From: [Scytonema hofmanni] UTEX 2349
Lineage (GTDB): Bacteria > Cyanobacteriota > Cyanobacteriia > Cyanobacteriales > Nostocaceae
Assembly (NCBI RefSeq): GCF_000582685.1
Contig: NZ_KK073768.1
Span: 4,596,255-4,660,254, forward strand
Direction of reading: 5' to 3'
DNA length: 64,000 bases
Part shown: piece after piece, positions 58,503 through 64,000 of the stretch
Numbering within the stretch: the stretch's first letter is position 1
How the letters are laid out: the number at the start of each line of letters is the position of its first letter
The notes under the pieces: model-generated
What the model was told of the DNA's origin: nothing
What the model saw: only the letters and a program-made list of their open reading frames with translations
Database searches by the model: none
Made by a program: the position numbers and the translations under genes

Positions 58503-58919
58503 CTGTTTAATCTCCTGGGGTGATTGACCGTCAAGTATGGCATCCTCAACCGCCTGCTTTTTCTTCATTGCTTTTTTTGAAGCCACCGCCCCAATGTAAA
58601 TGCGGCTTATCTTGCGTCCTTCCATCCAGCAGTAACGGTAGTACCAATACTTCTGACCGACTCTTTCAACCCAATATTTCTCTACCCAATGAGTAGTTTT
58701 GTCAACGGTATCTCGGTCGTATAGTTTCCCATCGTGTTGGGGGGCAACTTTTTGGGTATCAGTGATGACTTGCCCCCCAACACTTTTGTACGGAGACTCA
58801 TCAACAGAAATTTGCCCCCCAACACTGTTTGTTATTTCATCCCAATAAGGATCGTAAATTGCCTTGATTTCAGGCTGAATGAGAATCTCAAACAGCTGTA
58901 ATTGCTTTGGTTGATGCAT
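58437..58919 (-). CDS. Cyanobacterial MGE-associated protein (DUF-type, YWYYRYCW motif)
   Basis: A 160-residue protein. The core WVEKYWVERVGQKYWYYRYC, then WMEGRKISRIYIGAV, is a repeatedly seen motif in cyanobacterial plasmid and prophage proteins of unknown function, with similar basic/aromatic spacing. The helix KAMKKKQAVEDAILDGQSPQ follows. The gene holds three copies of a GTGTTGGGGGGCAA motif. DNA binding is inferred from the basic aromatic core only. Confidence 0.6.
   Translation of the reverse strand: MHQPKQLQLFEILIQPEIKAIYDPYWDEITNSVGGQISVDESPYKSVGGQVITDTQKVAPQHDGKLYDRDTVDKTTHWVEKYWVERVGQKYWYYRYCWMEGRKISRIYIGAVASKKAMKKKQAVEDAILDGQSPQEIKQLIRDFKVCPHVPPLHHCPKLS
58734..58825. repeat. Three 14-bp GTGTTGGGGGGCAA motifs (one inverted)
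   Basis: GTGTTGGGGGGCAA at 58734-58747; its exact reverse complement TTGCCCCCCAACAC at 58770-58783 and 58812-58825. The last two are 42 bp apart (about four helical turns). They sit inside the coding sequence of the 58437-58919 gene. Iteron or protein-binding site candidates. Confidence 0.75.
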
Positions 58920-59003
58920 AATTTATAATTCGAGGAAATTGTTCGTAGTCGCTTGCAGGCGGCTATTTTTTTATCCGCAAGTACTTAATAGTTCCCAAGC
59001 GGC

Positions 59004-59516
59004 TTAGTCATCGTCATGTTTTTTCCCATACATATATTCGTCTCCCATACGTAGCCAGTCTTCGGGTGGGATTGCCTCTATCTCAGCTTTGCGCTGCTGA
59101 ATTTCTCGCTCGTCATTGGGATTACGCTCTTTTCGTCCGTCGCGATACTCAACATTGGGCATCGTCATTTTGTTGGCTAAAGACCGTATGTCTATAGATT
59201 GACGCTCGACGGTTAGCCGCCAAACTGTGCGTTCGTGCATATCAAGTTGCTGGCAGATTGCCAACGTAAAGCGCATATCAAGGTTGTCAGTCGGTAAATT
59301 CAGCCAGCGCAAGCCTTTTTTACAGTCAGAGAACTGACAAACAGGCAAGCGATCGCGGTCGTAGTTGTAATCAGGAACCACTAACCGAGCTAAGTGAGGC
59401 TGCACTTTCCCTGTGTCTTGGCAACAAAAGCACTTCCAGGATGGCTGCCAGATTTCTTTTTCTTCTTGCTCGGTTTCAGGGCGGATTGGCTGAGGCGGTA
59501 GTTCGGGGAAGTTCAT
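59004..59516 (-). CDS. CxxC-containing accessory replication-type protein
   Basis: A 170-residue protein from ATG 59516 with GGAGG upstream and a 4-bp overlap with the replication-type gene. Contains a zinc-ribbon-like KCFCCQDTGKVQPHLARLVV with VCQFSDCKKGLRW (four Cys pattern), then HERTVWRLTVERQSIDIRSL and an acidic C-terminus (EYMYGKKHDDD). It may assist helicase loading or primase recruitment; unproven. Confidence 0.6.
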   Translation of the reverse strand: MNFPELPPQPIRPETEQEEKEIWQPSWKCFCCQDTGKVQPHLARLVVPDYNYDRDRLPVCQFSDCKKGLRWLNLPTDNLDMRFTLAICQQLDMHERTVWRLTVERQSIDIRSLANKMTMPNVEYRDGRKERNPNDEREIQQRKAEIEAIPPEDWLRMGDEYMYGKKHDDD

Positions 59517-60334
59517 GATTTCGCCTCCCAGATAATATTTGAAGCCGAAGCCCACACAAAAAATGCCTTTCGCTGTTCATCGAAACCGTTTTCAACAATG
59601 AATGCACCAAAGCCTATCGTTCGGATTTTGTTAAGCCATTCTTCTTTTTGTGGGTGATTCTCCCATTTGTTACTAGCTTGATTTGTGATGACTCCTGATT
59701 GTTTCTGCCAAATATCAAATAGTTCGGTGAAGTGCTTTTTAATCCACGACAAAGTTAAGCCTGGTGGTTTTGGAAGTTCGGATGCTTTTTTCTTACCAAA
59801 CTCTATAAAAGACTCTCTCTCTTGTTCATTGGAGAGAGAGTTGTTTAAAAGTTGATCTAAAGATTGATCTAAATCTGGGGAATCGCCGCAATCGCTTTGT
59901 GTAGCGGGTTTTGGCGGTTCGTAGTCCGGGATTCCGGACTGGCAGTCCAGGATTTCGGACTGGCAGTCCGGGATTTCGGACTGGCAGTCCGGGATTTCGG
60001 ACTGGCAGTCCGGGATTCTGGAATCAGGCTCTGTGTATGACTCTGAAGGCACACTGATATCATTGTCAGCTTGTGGAGTAATTATGGATACAACAGCGCC
60101 TTTTATAGCTTTCCAGACAATAGTACCTTCTTTCTTTAAACAGTTAATTGCGTGGTAAAATGAAGACTTGCTAACAGGTAATATCTGCTTGATGTAATCA
60201 AAATCTATTTTTATTTCCCAACCGGGTTTACCTTTGATAAGTATGTAAAAATGAATTAAGCCCTTGATTGTAATATCACCCGCGTGATATTTTTCAATAG
60301 CATCTTGCAGAGTCATTCTGTAATGTTGTTCCAT
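59513..60334 (-). CDS. Winged-helix replication-type protein with heptapeptide repeats
   Basis: A 273-residue protein. Residues ~1-95 form a winged-helix domain (DITIKGLIHFYILIKGKPGW, QILPVSKSSFYHAINCLKKE, GTIVWKAIKGAVVSIIT) as in phage and plasmid replication initiators. Residues ~105-140 repeat IPDCQSE, encoded by 21-bp DNA repeats. The C-terminal part (TLSWIKKHFTELFDIWQKQS, FVWASASNIIWEAKS) looks like a DnaD/helicase-loader type tail. The gene likely contains its own origin, as in several phages where the initiator binds within its gene. Confidence 0.7.
   Translation of the reverse strand: MEQHYRMTLQDAIEKYHAGDITIKGLIHFYILIKGKPGWEIKIDFDYIKQILPVSKSSFYHAINCLKKEGTIVWKAIKGAVVSIITPQADNDISVPSESYTEPDSRIPDCQSEIPDCQSEIPDCQSEILDCQSGIPDYEPPKPATQSDCGDSPDLDQSLDQLLNNSLSNEQERESFIEFGKKKASELPKPPGLTLSWIKKHFTELFDIWQKQSGVITNQASNKWENHPQKEEWLNKIRTIGFGAFIVENGFDEQRKAFFVWASASNIIWEAKS
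59923..60027. repeat. Iteron-like 21-bp tandem repeats within the replication gene
   Basis: Unit agTCCGGGATTTCGGACTggc: five consecutive 21-bp units (59923, 59944, 59965, 59986, and a degenerate one at 60007). Each carries GGACTGGCAGTCC palindromes at unit joins. Spacing is two helical turns. Candidate replication origin iterons; coded as IPDCQSE in the protein. Confidence 0.85.
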
Positions 60335-60455
60335 TTTTTTGATTTGGTTATTGTTTAGTTTTTAGCCCTATGCATTGTCAGTGCTGGGGCTTTTTAGTTA
60401 TTGGGCATTGGGCATTGGGACGCGATCGCACTCCTCACGGCATCGCACCCATTAA

Positions 60456-60490
60456 AAAGCCGTCCCTGCCTCATGAGGCGGGACGGCTTT
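60456..60490. terminator. Bidirectional terminator (perfect 35-bp hairpin)
   Basis: AAAGCCGTCCC (60456-60466) pairs with GGGACGGCTTT (60480-60490) and encloses the palindrome GCCTCATGAGGC. The A-run/T-run at its ends allows termination of transcripts from both sides. It abuts the stop codon of the 60489 gene. Confidence 0.9.
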
Positions 60491-60841
60491 ATTCGATTTG
60501 TTCTACTTCTACAAGCTTTTCAGGAATTTGCTTTAACTCTTCAAGCCTTTGTTTTAGTAGTTCGGCTTGTTGTTCGTGGTATTCGGATTGTTGTTGGTGA
60601 TATGCCAGCTGTTTCTCTGTCTCGTTAACTAGCTGGCGGACAAGTTTCCCACCGACTCCATCAGATGCCCGTTCTCCTGCGACAAAGTTATTTGATTCAT
60701 TGCTATCTTCTCTACTAACTCCGACCTCGTAAGATTCATACTTAAAGCGAGGTTCTGAAACAGTTCCCAGGCTTCCGACTCCAAATGTAAACTTACTGTT
60801 TTCGGATTCTTCCTGGGATTGGGGCGACCGGTCTTTGCCAT
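60489..60841 (-). pseudogene. RHH regulator with coiled-coil tail, apparently frameshifted
   Basis: From ATG 60841 the frame encodes MAKTGRPNPRKNPKTVSLHL, then ESEAWELFQNLALSMNLTRS and ELVEKIAMNQITLSQ, a ribbon-helix-helix DNA-binding domain. It stops at 60629. The other frame continues with KLVRQLVNETEKQLAYHQQQ and QAELLKQRLEELKQI, a coiled coil, to 60489. Cyanobacterial homologues usually join these two parts in one protein of ~120 residues, so a 1-bp frameshift near 60640-60700 is likely. Programmed frameshifting or two separate products cannot be excluded. If intact, it would repress the divergent operon. Confidence 0.6.
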
Positions 60842-60877
60842 TTACTTGTTCCATTCTCAACTCCTCAATTATCGCAT

Positions 60878-60949
60878 ATGTACAAATGTCGTTATTGCCT
60901 TCATTTGTACATGTGTGTATTATAAGAGAAGATTACATTTGTGCAAGTG
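60878..60949. promoter_or_regulatory. Operator region with three CATTTGTaCAtGTG half-sites
   Basis: ATGTACAAATG (60878-60888) and CATTTGTACAT (60902-60912) are perfect 11-bp inverted arms with a 13-bp spacer; a direct third copy, CATTTGTGCAAGTG, lies at 60936-60949. They lie between the RHH regulator gene (minus) and the rightward operon, where an RHH dimer would bind. The 11-13-11 geometry equals that of 56252-56286. Confidence 0.8.
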
Positions 60950-61069
60950 GAACTCTCGCCACCAACCGCAACCAAGCAGAGACGGCAGCCTGCTAGCCAA
61001 GTAGTGCAAGTAAAAGACCTGCCAGCAGTTGAAAGTGAGAGTGCAACCAGTCACATAACCGTCACATAA
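60941..61069 (+). CDS. Possible 42-residue leader protein
   Basis: GTG at 60941 opens a 42-codon frame (QVELSPPTATKQRRQPASQV, then VQVKDLPAVESESATSHITV) ending 8 bp before the next gene's ATG. No clear Shine-Dalgarno; the start lies inside the third operator copy. It may be untranslated leader. Confidence 0.3.
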   Translation: MQVELSPPTATKQRRQPASQVVQVKDLPAVESESATSHITVT

Positions 61070-61077
61070 AAAGAGGA

Positions 61078-61347
61078 ATGAACAACGCCGAACTACTGCG
61101 AACCCTTAACCGCAATGACTTATTGTCCGTCGTCGAATTACTGTCCGCTGCCTTGAAATTTCCCGATGAGGATTTTGAAGAACTTGAAGGCTATACAGGC
61201 TACCTGCCTGAGGAAGTATTTGAACGCCTGAAAGTGCTGACTGAATATGAGCGCTTAAAACTCATGCAGAAGATAATCAACACCTTAGTTCACGAGGCTG
61301 AACAGTCCACTGTCCGGTACTTTCAGACACCTTGGAGCCGACTGTAA
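61078..61347 (+). CDS. Hypothetical small helical protein, first gene of right operon
   Basis: An 89-residue acidic helical protein: LLRTLNRNDLLSVVELLSAA, FPDEDFEELEGYTGYLPEEV, LTEYERLKLMQKIINTLVHE. RBS AGAGG 1-6 bp before ATG. It overlaps the next gene's TTG start. Unknown family; position suggests a regulator or replication accessory. Confidence 0.6.
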   Translation: MNNAELLRTLNRNDLLSVVELLSAALKFPDEDFEELEGYTGYLPEEVFERLKVLTEYERLKLMQKIINTLVHEAEQSTVRYFQTPWSRL

Positions 61348-61361
61348 GCAATAAAAAGCAA

Positions 61362-61817
61362 ATGCAACAGCTATATACCACACCTGAAGCATCCAAAGAA
61401 ACCGGCATCCCAGATGGGACAATTCGCAGCTGGTTAACGCGCTACCCCGGTCTTTTTCAAGTCGGTATTCACATTGTCATTGAAGAAACAGGACGCAAAA
61501 TGTGGACTGTTGCGGGGTTGGATTTGTTGCGATCGCGCAAAACTGCGGGAGAAACTGCAACCCCTGGCGCTGCAAATTTTGAGGCGGAAGATTTGCTTGA
61601 AGCGCTGCTAGAGAACGATTCGCAGCAATTAGCTATTGCGTATTATCAAATGCTGCCACTCCGGACGTTGCAGCGTATCAAGCAAATGCGTTGCAATCCC
61701 ACACCTGAAGATAGAGAAATTGTTGCCAATAGCGTGAGAAGTGCCCTTAACGCTGGCACATCTCACTTACTATTGCCCACCTACCAACCGCTGTTATTAG
61801 AGGGAGAAGGTGAATAA
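61362..61817 (+). CDS. MerR-like/HTH small protein
   Basis: About 151 residues (or 161 from TTG 61332). The segment LYTTPEASKETGIPDGTIRS, then WLTRYPGLFQVGIHIVIEET, is a MerR/excisionase-like winged helix (DUF-type HTH with a beta wing). The rest is helical (EDLLEALLENDSQQLAIAYY, EDREIVANSVRSALNAGTSH). It may regulate the operon or act as a recombination directionality factor. Confidence 0.65.
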   Translation: MQQLYTTPEASKETGIPDGTIRSWLTRYPGLFQVGIHIVIEETGRKMWTVAGLDLLRSRKTAGETATPGAANFEAEDLLEALLENDSQQLAIAYYQMLPLRTLQRIKQMRCNPTPEDREIVANSVRSALNAGTSHLLLPTYQPLLLEGEGE

Positions 61818-62070
61818 GCATCAGTCCAAGTCAAAAAAAATCATACCATTCACTGGGGAGTTTTACCCCGAATCGGAAGCACAAACCACAACCCCAACAC
61901 CAAGTCCGGTTGCGGGTGCAACGTTCATTTTTATTGCGGCTGCCTTAGTTAGTGGGTTAGCGCTCGGTGCCATTAGCACCTACCAAAGCGCTGATCAACA
62001 GCAACTACGTCAACTGCAATCTGACCACCAACAACTACAACAAGTTAAAAGCAAAGTCTGTAAGGAATAA
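61810..62070 (+). CDS. Single-pass membrane protein with Q-rich coiled coil
   Basis: An 86-residue protein with GTG start, overlapping the previous gene by 8 bp. One membrane helix at ~37-58 (TFIFIAAALVSGLALGAIST) followed by QQQLRQLQSDHQQLQQVKSK. Unknown function; membrane-anchored adaptor likely. Confidence 0.6.
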   Translation: MNKHQSKSKKIIPFTGEFYPESEAQTTTPTPSPVAGATFIFIAAALVSGLALGAISTYQSADQQQLRQLQSDHQQLQQVKSKVCKE

Positions 62071-62073
62071 ATT

Positions 62074-62589
62074 ATGGGAATGCTCGCACGCATCACCGGA
62101 AGGGGCAAAACTTCCGGCAACACGAACGATTCTTCGTCTCTAAGCAGTGGCGGTCACGCCATAGATAAAAATCGGGTGCTATCCCCCACAGATCCAACCG
62201 TCATTAACCCGATGAACGCGGGTAGTTGGGAAACTGTGAGAACAGCACCAGTCAATGATACACCACGCTACTTTAACAAAACTGAAGCTGATTCTCTCAA
62301 GCGACTCGCAACCCAAAAAGCCCAAGAAGCCAAGCAAGCTAAACGCGCTTACAAGTCCCTCAAGAAGCTGGAGGCTAGCGACGCGGAAGTACACACCGCC
62401 CACCGTGGCTATATTAGGGGCGTTGCCGAAAGCGAATTAACCAAAAAACGCTCTGATGTCAAAACTGCGCGTGCTTTACACGCACAGCGCCCAGAATACG
62501 CCCGGTTGGGTATTGGTTTAGACCGTGCTGACAATTCAGCACAGCGCCGAATTGAAGAGTTAAAAGCCAAAGTTAAGGATAAATACTAA
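62074..62589 (+). CDS. Hypothetical Lys/Ala-rich soluble protein
   Basis: A 171-residue basic protein. A disordered N-terminus (ARITGRGKTSGNTNDSSSLS) precedes helical KLEASDAEVHTAHRGYIRGV and SAQRRIEELKAKVKDKY. It lies 3 bp after the previous stop and its stop overlaps the next start (TAATGG). DNA binding or packing into a membrane-associated complex is plausible; no family recognised. Confidence 0.55.
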   Translation: MGMLARITGRGKTSGNTNDSSSLSSGGHAIDKNRVLSPTDPTVINPMNAGSWETVRTAPVNDTPRYFNKTEADSLKRLATQKAQEAKQAKRAYKSLKKLEASDAEVHTAHRGYIRGVAESELTKKRSDVKTARALHAQRPEYARLGIGLDRADNSAQRRIEELKAKVKDKY

Positions 62590-62861
62590 TGGCGAAAGCG
62601 GTACACCTGGGAGCCTGGTTTCTCACCGGCTGTATCGCTTCTAGCTTTATTGCTTGGCTAGGGGCGCTGCATCCTGCTTTGTTTCGGGTGATGTGGGTTG
62701 TATATATTGTTGCAGCAGTGGCGCTAGTCTTGGCATTGTTTACCGATGATGCGGTACGCCCCTTTTTCAAACTATCCGAACCAGATTACTACGCGCTGTT
62801 GATTGGAATTCTTGGTGCTTTGGTTTTAGGGGGTGTGTTGTCATGGCTTCTAGGTGGTTAA
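62589..62861 (+). CDS. Small three-helix membrane protein
   Basis: A 90-residue hydrophobic protein: AWFLTGCIASSFIAWLGALH, VMWVVYIVAAVALVLALFTD, YALLIGILGALVLGGVLSWL. Overlaps both neighbours. Could be a conjugation-, pilus- or holin-type membrane component. Confidence 0.6.
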   Translation: MAKAVHLGAWFLTGCIASSFIAWLGALHPALFRVMWVVYIVAAVALVLALFTDDAVRPFFKLSEPDYYALLIGILGALVLGGVLSWLLGG

Positions 62862-63379
62862 AAACCAATTGTTTGTTAGCCAGTGCGATCGCCTTTTGGT
62901 TGGCTGCACTATCCCCGCTGCCAAAAATCGGTAAGGGCATTTCTTACAGTTTGGCGATCGTTGCCGTAGTCCAACTTGTCCAAGAATCGCGCCGACTGAT
63001 GATTAGCGATGCTAGGCGCGGTGCATTGCAAGCAATGAACCAAGAACTAGAGCAAGTAGAAATAGCGCTGCACACCCAACAACAAGAGCAAGCGCTGTAC
63101 GAAATTTATGGCGCACCGACTTACACGCCGGAAGTCAAGGACGAATTAACTAAATCCCTAGAACACTTGTACACAGAGGGTAGCGCAGAACAGACAACTT
63201 CCACTTCCACTTCCACTTCCCAAAAAATGGTGTATTTAGCGGTGAAAGCTCTACTAGAAAGTGGTTGCAACGAGACTTACATTATTGAGAAAGTTCTCAA
63301 AAAGGGAGGGCGCAACTGGGAGGAGGGGCACAGGATGCTACAAGAACTATTGCAACTTGGCAAGCAGAACGAATGGTAA
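62843..63379 (+). CDS. Membrane protein with C-terminal winged-helix-like domain
   Basis: A 178-residue protein. A hydrophobic start (LLASAIAFWLAALSPLPKIG, then GISYSLAIVAVVQLVQE) is followed by a Gln/Glu-rich helix, a T/S repeat linker (TTSTSTSTSQ) and a C-terminal domain MVYLAVKALLESGCNETYII, then EKVLKKGGRNWEEGHRMLQE. That last domain resembles the winged helix at the C-terminus of FtsK/TraD-type ATPases and plasmid proteins, though no ATPase domain is here. It may tether DNA to the membrane. Confidence 0.6.
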   Translation: MASRWLKTNCLLASAIAFWLAALSPLPKIGKGISYSLAIVAVVQLVQESRRLMISDARRGALQAMNQELEQVEIALHTQQQEQALYEIYGAPTYTPEVKDELTKSLEHLYTEGSAEQTTSTSTSTSQKMVYLAVKALLESGCNETYIIEKVLKKGGRNWEEGHRMLQELLQLGKQNEW

Positions 63380-63458
63380 TTTTGCGCGATCGCACTCTGT
63401 ATGTGCAAAGTGCGATCGCGTTTTGACAAACTCAGACAGGAGTAATCTTATCACCACT

Positions 63459-63662
63459 ATGCCCATTAAAAGCATCACTTACAAGCGAATCAAAAACCTC
63501 GGTAACTACCAATCTAAAACCCTCGAAGCTACATCTATCGTCAACGAAAATGACGATCCGGATGAAGAGTTAAAAACGCTAATCGCTCTTGTGGATAACG
63601 AGCTTTTTCCGCCACTGCTTGCGACTTCCGACACCGAACATCCAAACGAGCCGGATTTTTAA
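63459..63662 (+). CDS. Small conserved phage/plasmid-type protein
   Basis: A 67-residue protein from ATG 63459 with AGGAG about 15 bp upstream: PIKSITYKRIKNLGNYQSKT, then LEATSIVNENDDPDEELKTL. The YKRxxNLGNYxSxxxE start is familiar from small proteins found next to recombination or ssDNA-annealing genes in phages and plasmids. Function unproven. Confidence 0.55.
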   Translation: MPIKSITYKRIKNLGNYQSKTLEATSIVNENDDPDEELKTLIALVDNELFPPLLATSDTEHPNEPDF

Positions 63663-63692
63663 AATATGAAACTAGAAGGGGAGAACATCGTT

Positions 63693-63884
63693 ATGGACAA
63701 AGAGGAATTTTTAACTAATTCCTTACTTTCTGGCATTGCCTGTCAGTTACTGGCACAAATGACCAACAGAGAATTAAGCGATTGGATGGAATATTTGTCT
63801 GACAAGGCAGACGAACAATTTAAGCAAATGACACCCAAACAGCGCGAAGAAATGATTAACGCTTACGCAAAAATGAGCGAATAG
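63693..63884 (+). CDS. Hypothetical small helical protein
   Basis: A 63-residue acidic protein (LTNSLLSGIACQLLAQMTNR, YLSDKADEQFKQMTPKQREE). I take ATG 63693, which has GGGGAG 9 bp upstream, over ATG 63666. No family recognised. Confidence 0.55.
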   Translation: MDKEEFLTNSLLSGIACQLLAQMTNRELSDWMEYLSDKADEQFKQMTPKQREEMINAYAKMSE

Positions 63885-63886
63885 TT

Positions 63887-64000
63887 ATGAATAGTAATGA
63901 AAATTCTTTGCCGATTAAAACTGCAATACTCTTAGATCCGTCTTGGGATTTTTATCTTGTTTGGCATTCTTGTAATTATTGCAAAGCGTTAATCGATGAC
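63887..64000 (+). CDS. Truncated gene at the right edge
   Basis: From ATG 63887 the frame runs 38 codons to the window edge (SLPIKTAILLDPSWDFYLVW, then HSCNYCKALIDD). HSCNYC could start a zinc-binding motif. It begins 3 bp after the previous stop, so the operon continues beyond the window. Confidence 0.5.
   Translation, partial: MNSNENSLPIKTAILLDPSWDFYLVWHSCNYCKALIDD

Noticed and set aside
59923..60027. Short regular repeats as a CRISPR array
   Set aside because: The 21-bp units are contiguous with no spacers and lie in a coding frame; a CRISPR array needs unique spacers and cas genes, none seen.
48457..64000. A standard tailed prophage
   Set aside because: No terminase, portal, capsid, tail tube, tape measure or head-tail gene recognisable in 15.5 kb; only integrase, lysin, replication and unknown genes. 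Downstream sequence could still change this.

Overview
The window looks like chromosome from a filamentous, probably heterocyst-forming cyanobacterium of the Nostocales. Evidence is the dense HIP1 octamer (GCGATCGC, roughly one per kb), a XisH/XisI pair, PcxA, cyanobacterial-type kinases and DUF29/Uma2 proteins, and many short dispersed repeats (TGGGCAT arrays, TTAGTGG/ATCAACC arrays, GTAGAGACG palindromes). The genus cannot be fixed from the sequence alone. I found no tRNA, rRNA or CRISPR array.

Layout. 1-15.7 kb holds housekeeping and accessory genes: a YvcK/CofD-like protein, RuvC, DUF433, DUF29, Uma2, XisH/XisI, an HTH-AAA ATPase, a UvrD-like P-loop protein with a repeat-derived insert, PcxA, MltA and a PIN protein. 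12.7-20.2 kb contains a run of small secreted proteins, including four tandem copies of one Q/N/G-rich family with a hairpin in every spacer. 20.5-48.3 kb is mostly ordinary chromosome: deacetylase, RnfD/NqrB-like membrane protein with DUF2330, Ser/Thr kinase, hydrolases, flavin reductase, ferrochelatase-like protein, MFS, Rieske protein, acetolactate synthase, acyltransferase, PBP4, FHA protein and a CbiG-CobJ fusion. A decayed patch at 32.9-35.1 kb carries a GIY-YIG gene broken by a 156-bp MITE, two further pseudogene remnants, and a ParE/Phd toxin-antitoxin pair flanked by a 119-bp direct duplication.

48.4-64.0 kb is a mobile region that runs off the right edge. Its left half (48.5-56.1 kb) is an 11-gene minus-strand operon of proteins I do not recognise. 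Among them are a large collagen-like/coiled-coil membrane protein, two related small proteins, a Cys-rich protein, a coiled-coil protein and two small membrane proteins at the 3' end. This block has no HIP1 site for 8.1 kb, against about one per kb elsewhere, so it has a distinct origin. The right half carries a minimal tyrosine recombinase overlapping a two-domain peptidoglycan hydrolase, a winged-helix replication-type protein whose gene contains 21-bp iteron-like repeats, a ribbon-helix-helix regulator that looks frameshifted, an operator-rich divergent promoter, and a rightward operon of small DNA-binding and membrane proteins.

No terminase, portal, major capsid or tail protein is recognisable in the window. 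The best reading is an integrated element (virus-like, satellite-like or plasmid-like) whose minus operon encodes a particle or surface fibre of an undescribed type. Whether it forms particles depends on sequence beyond 64 kb and on experiment.
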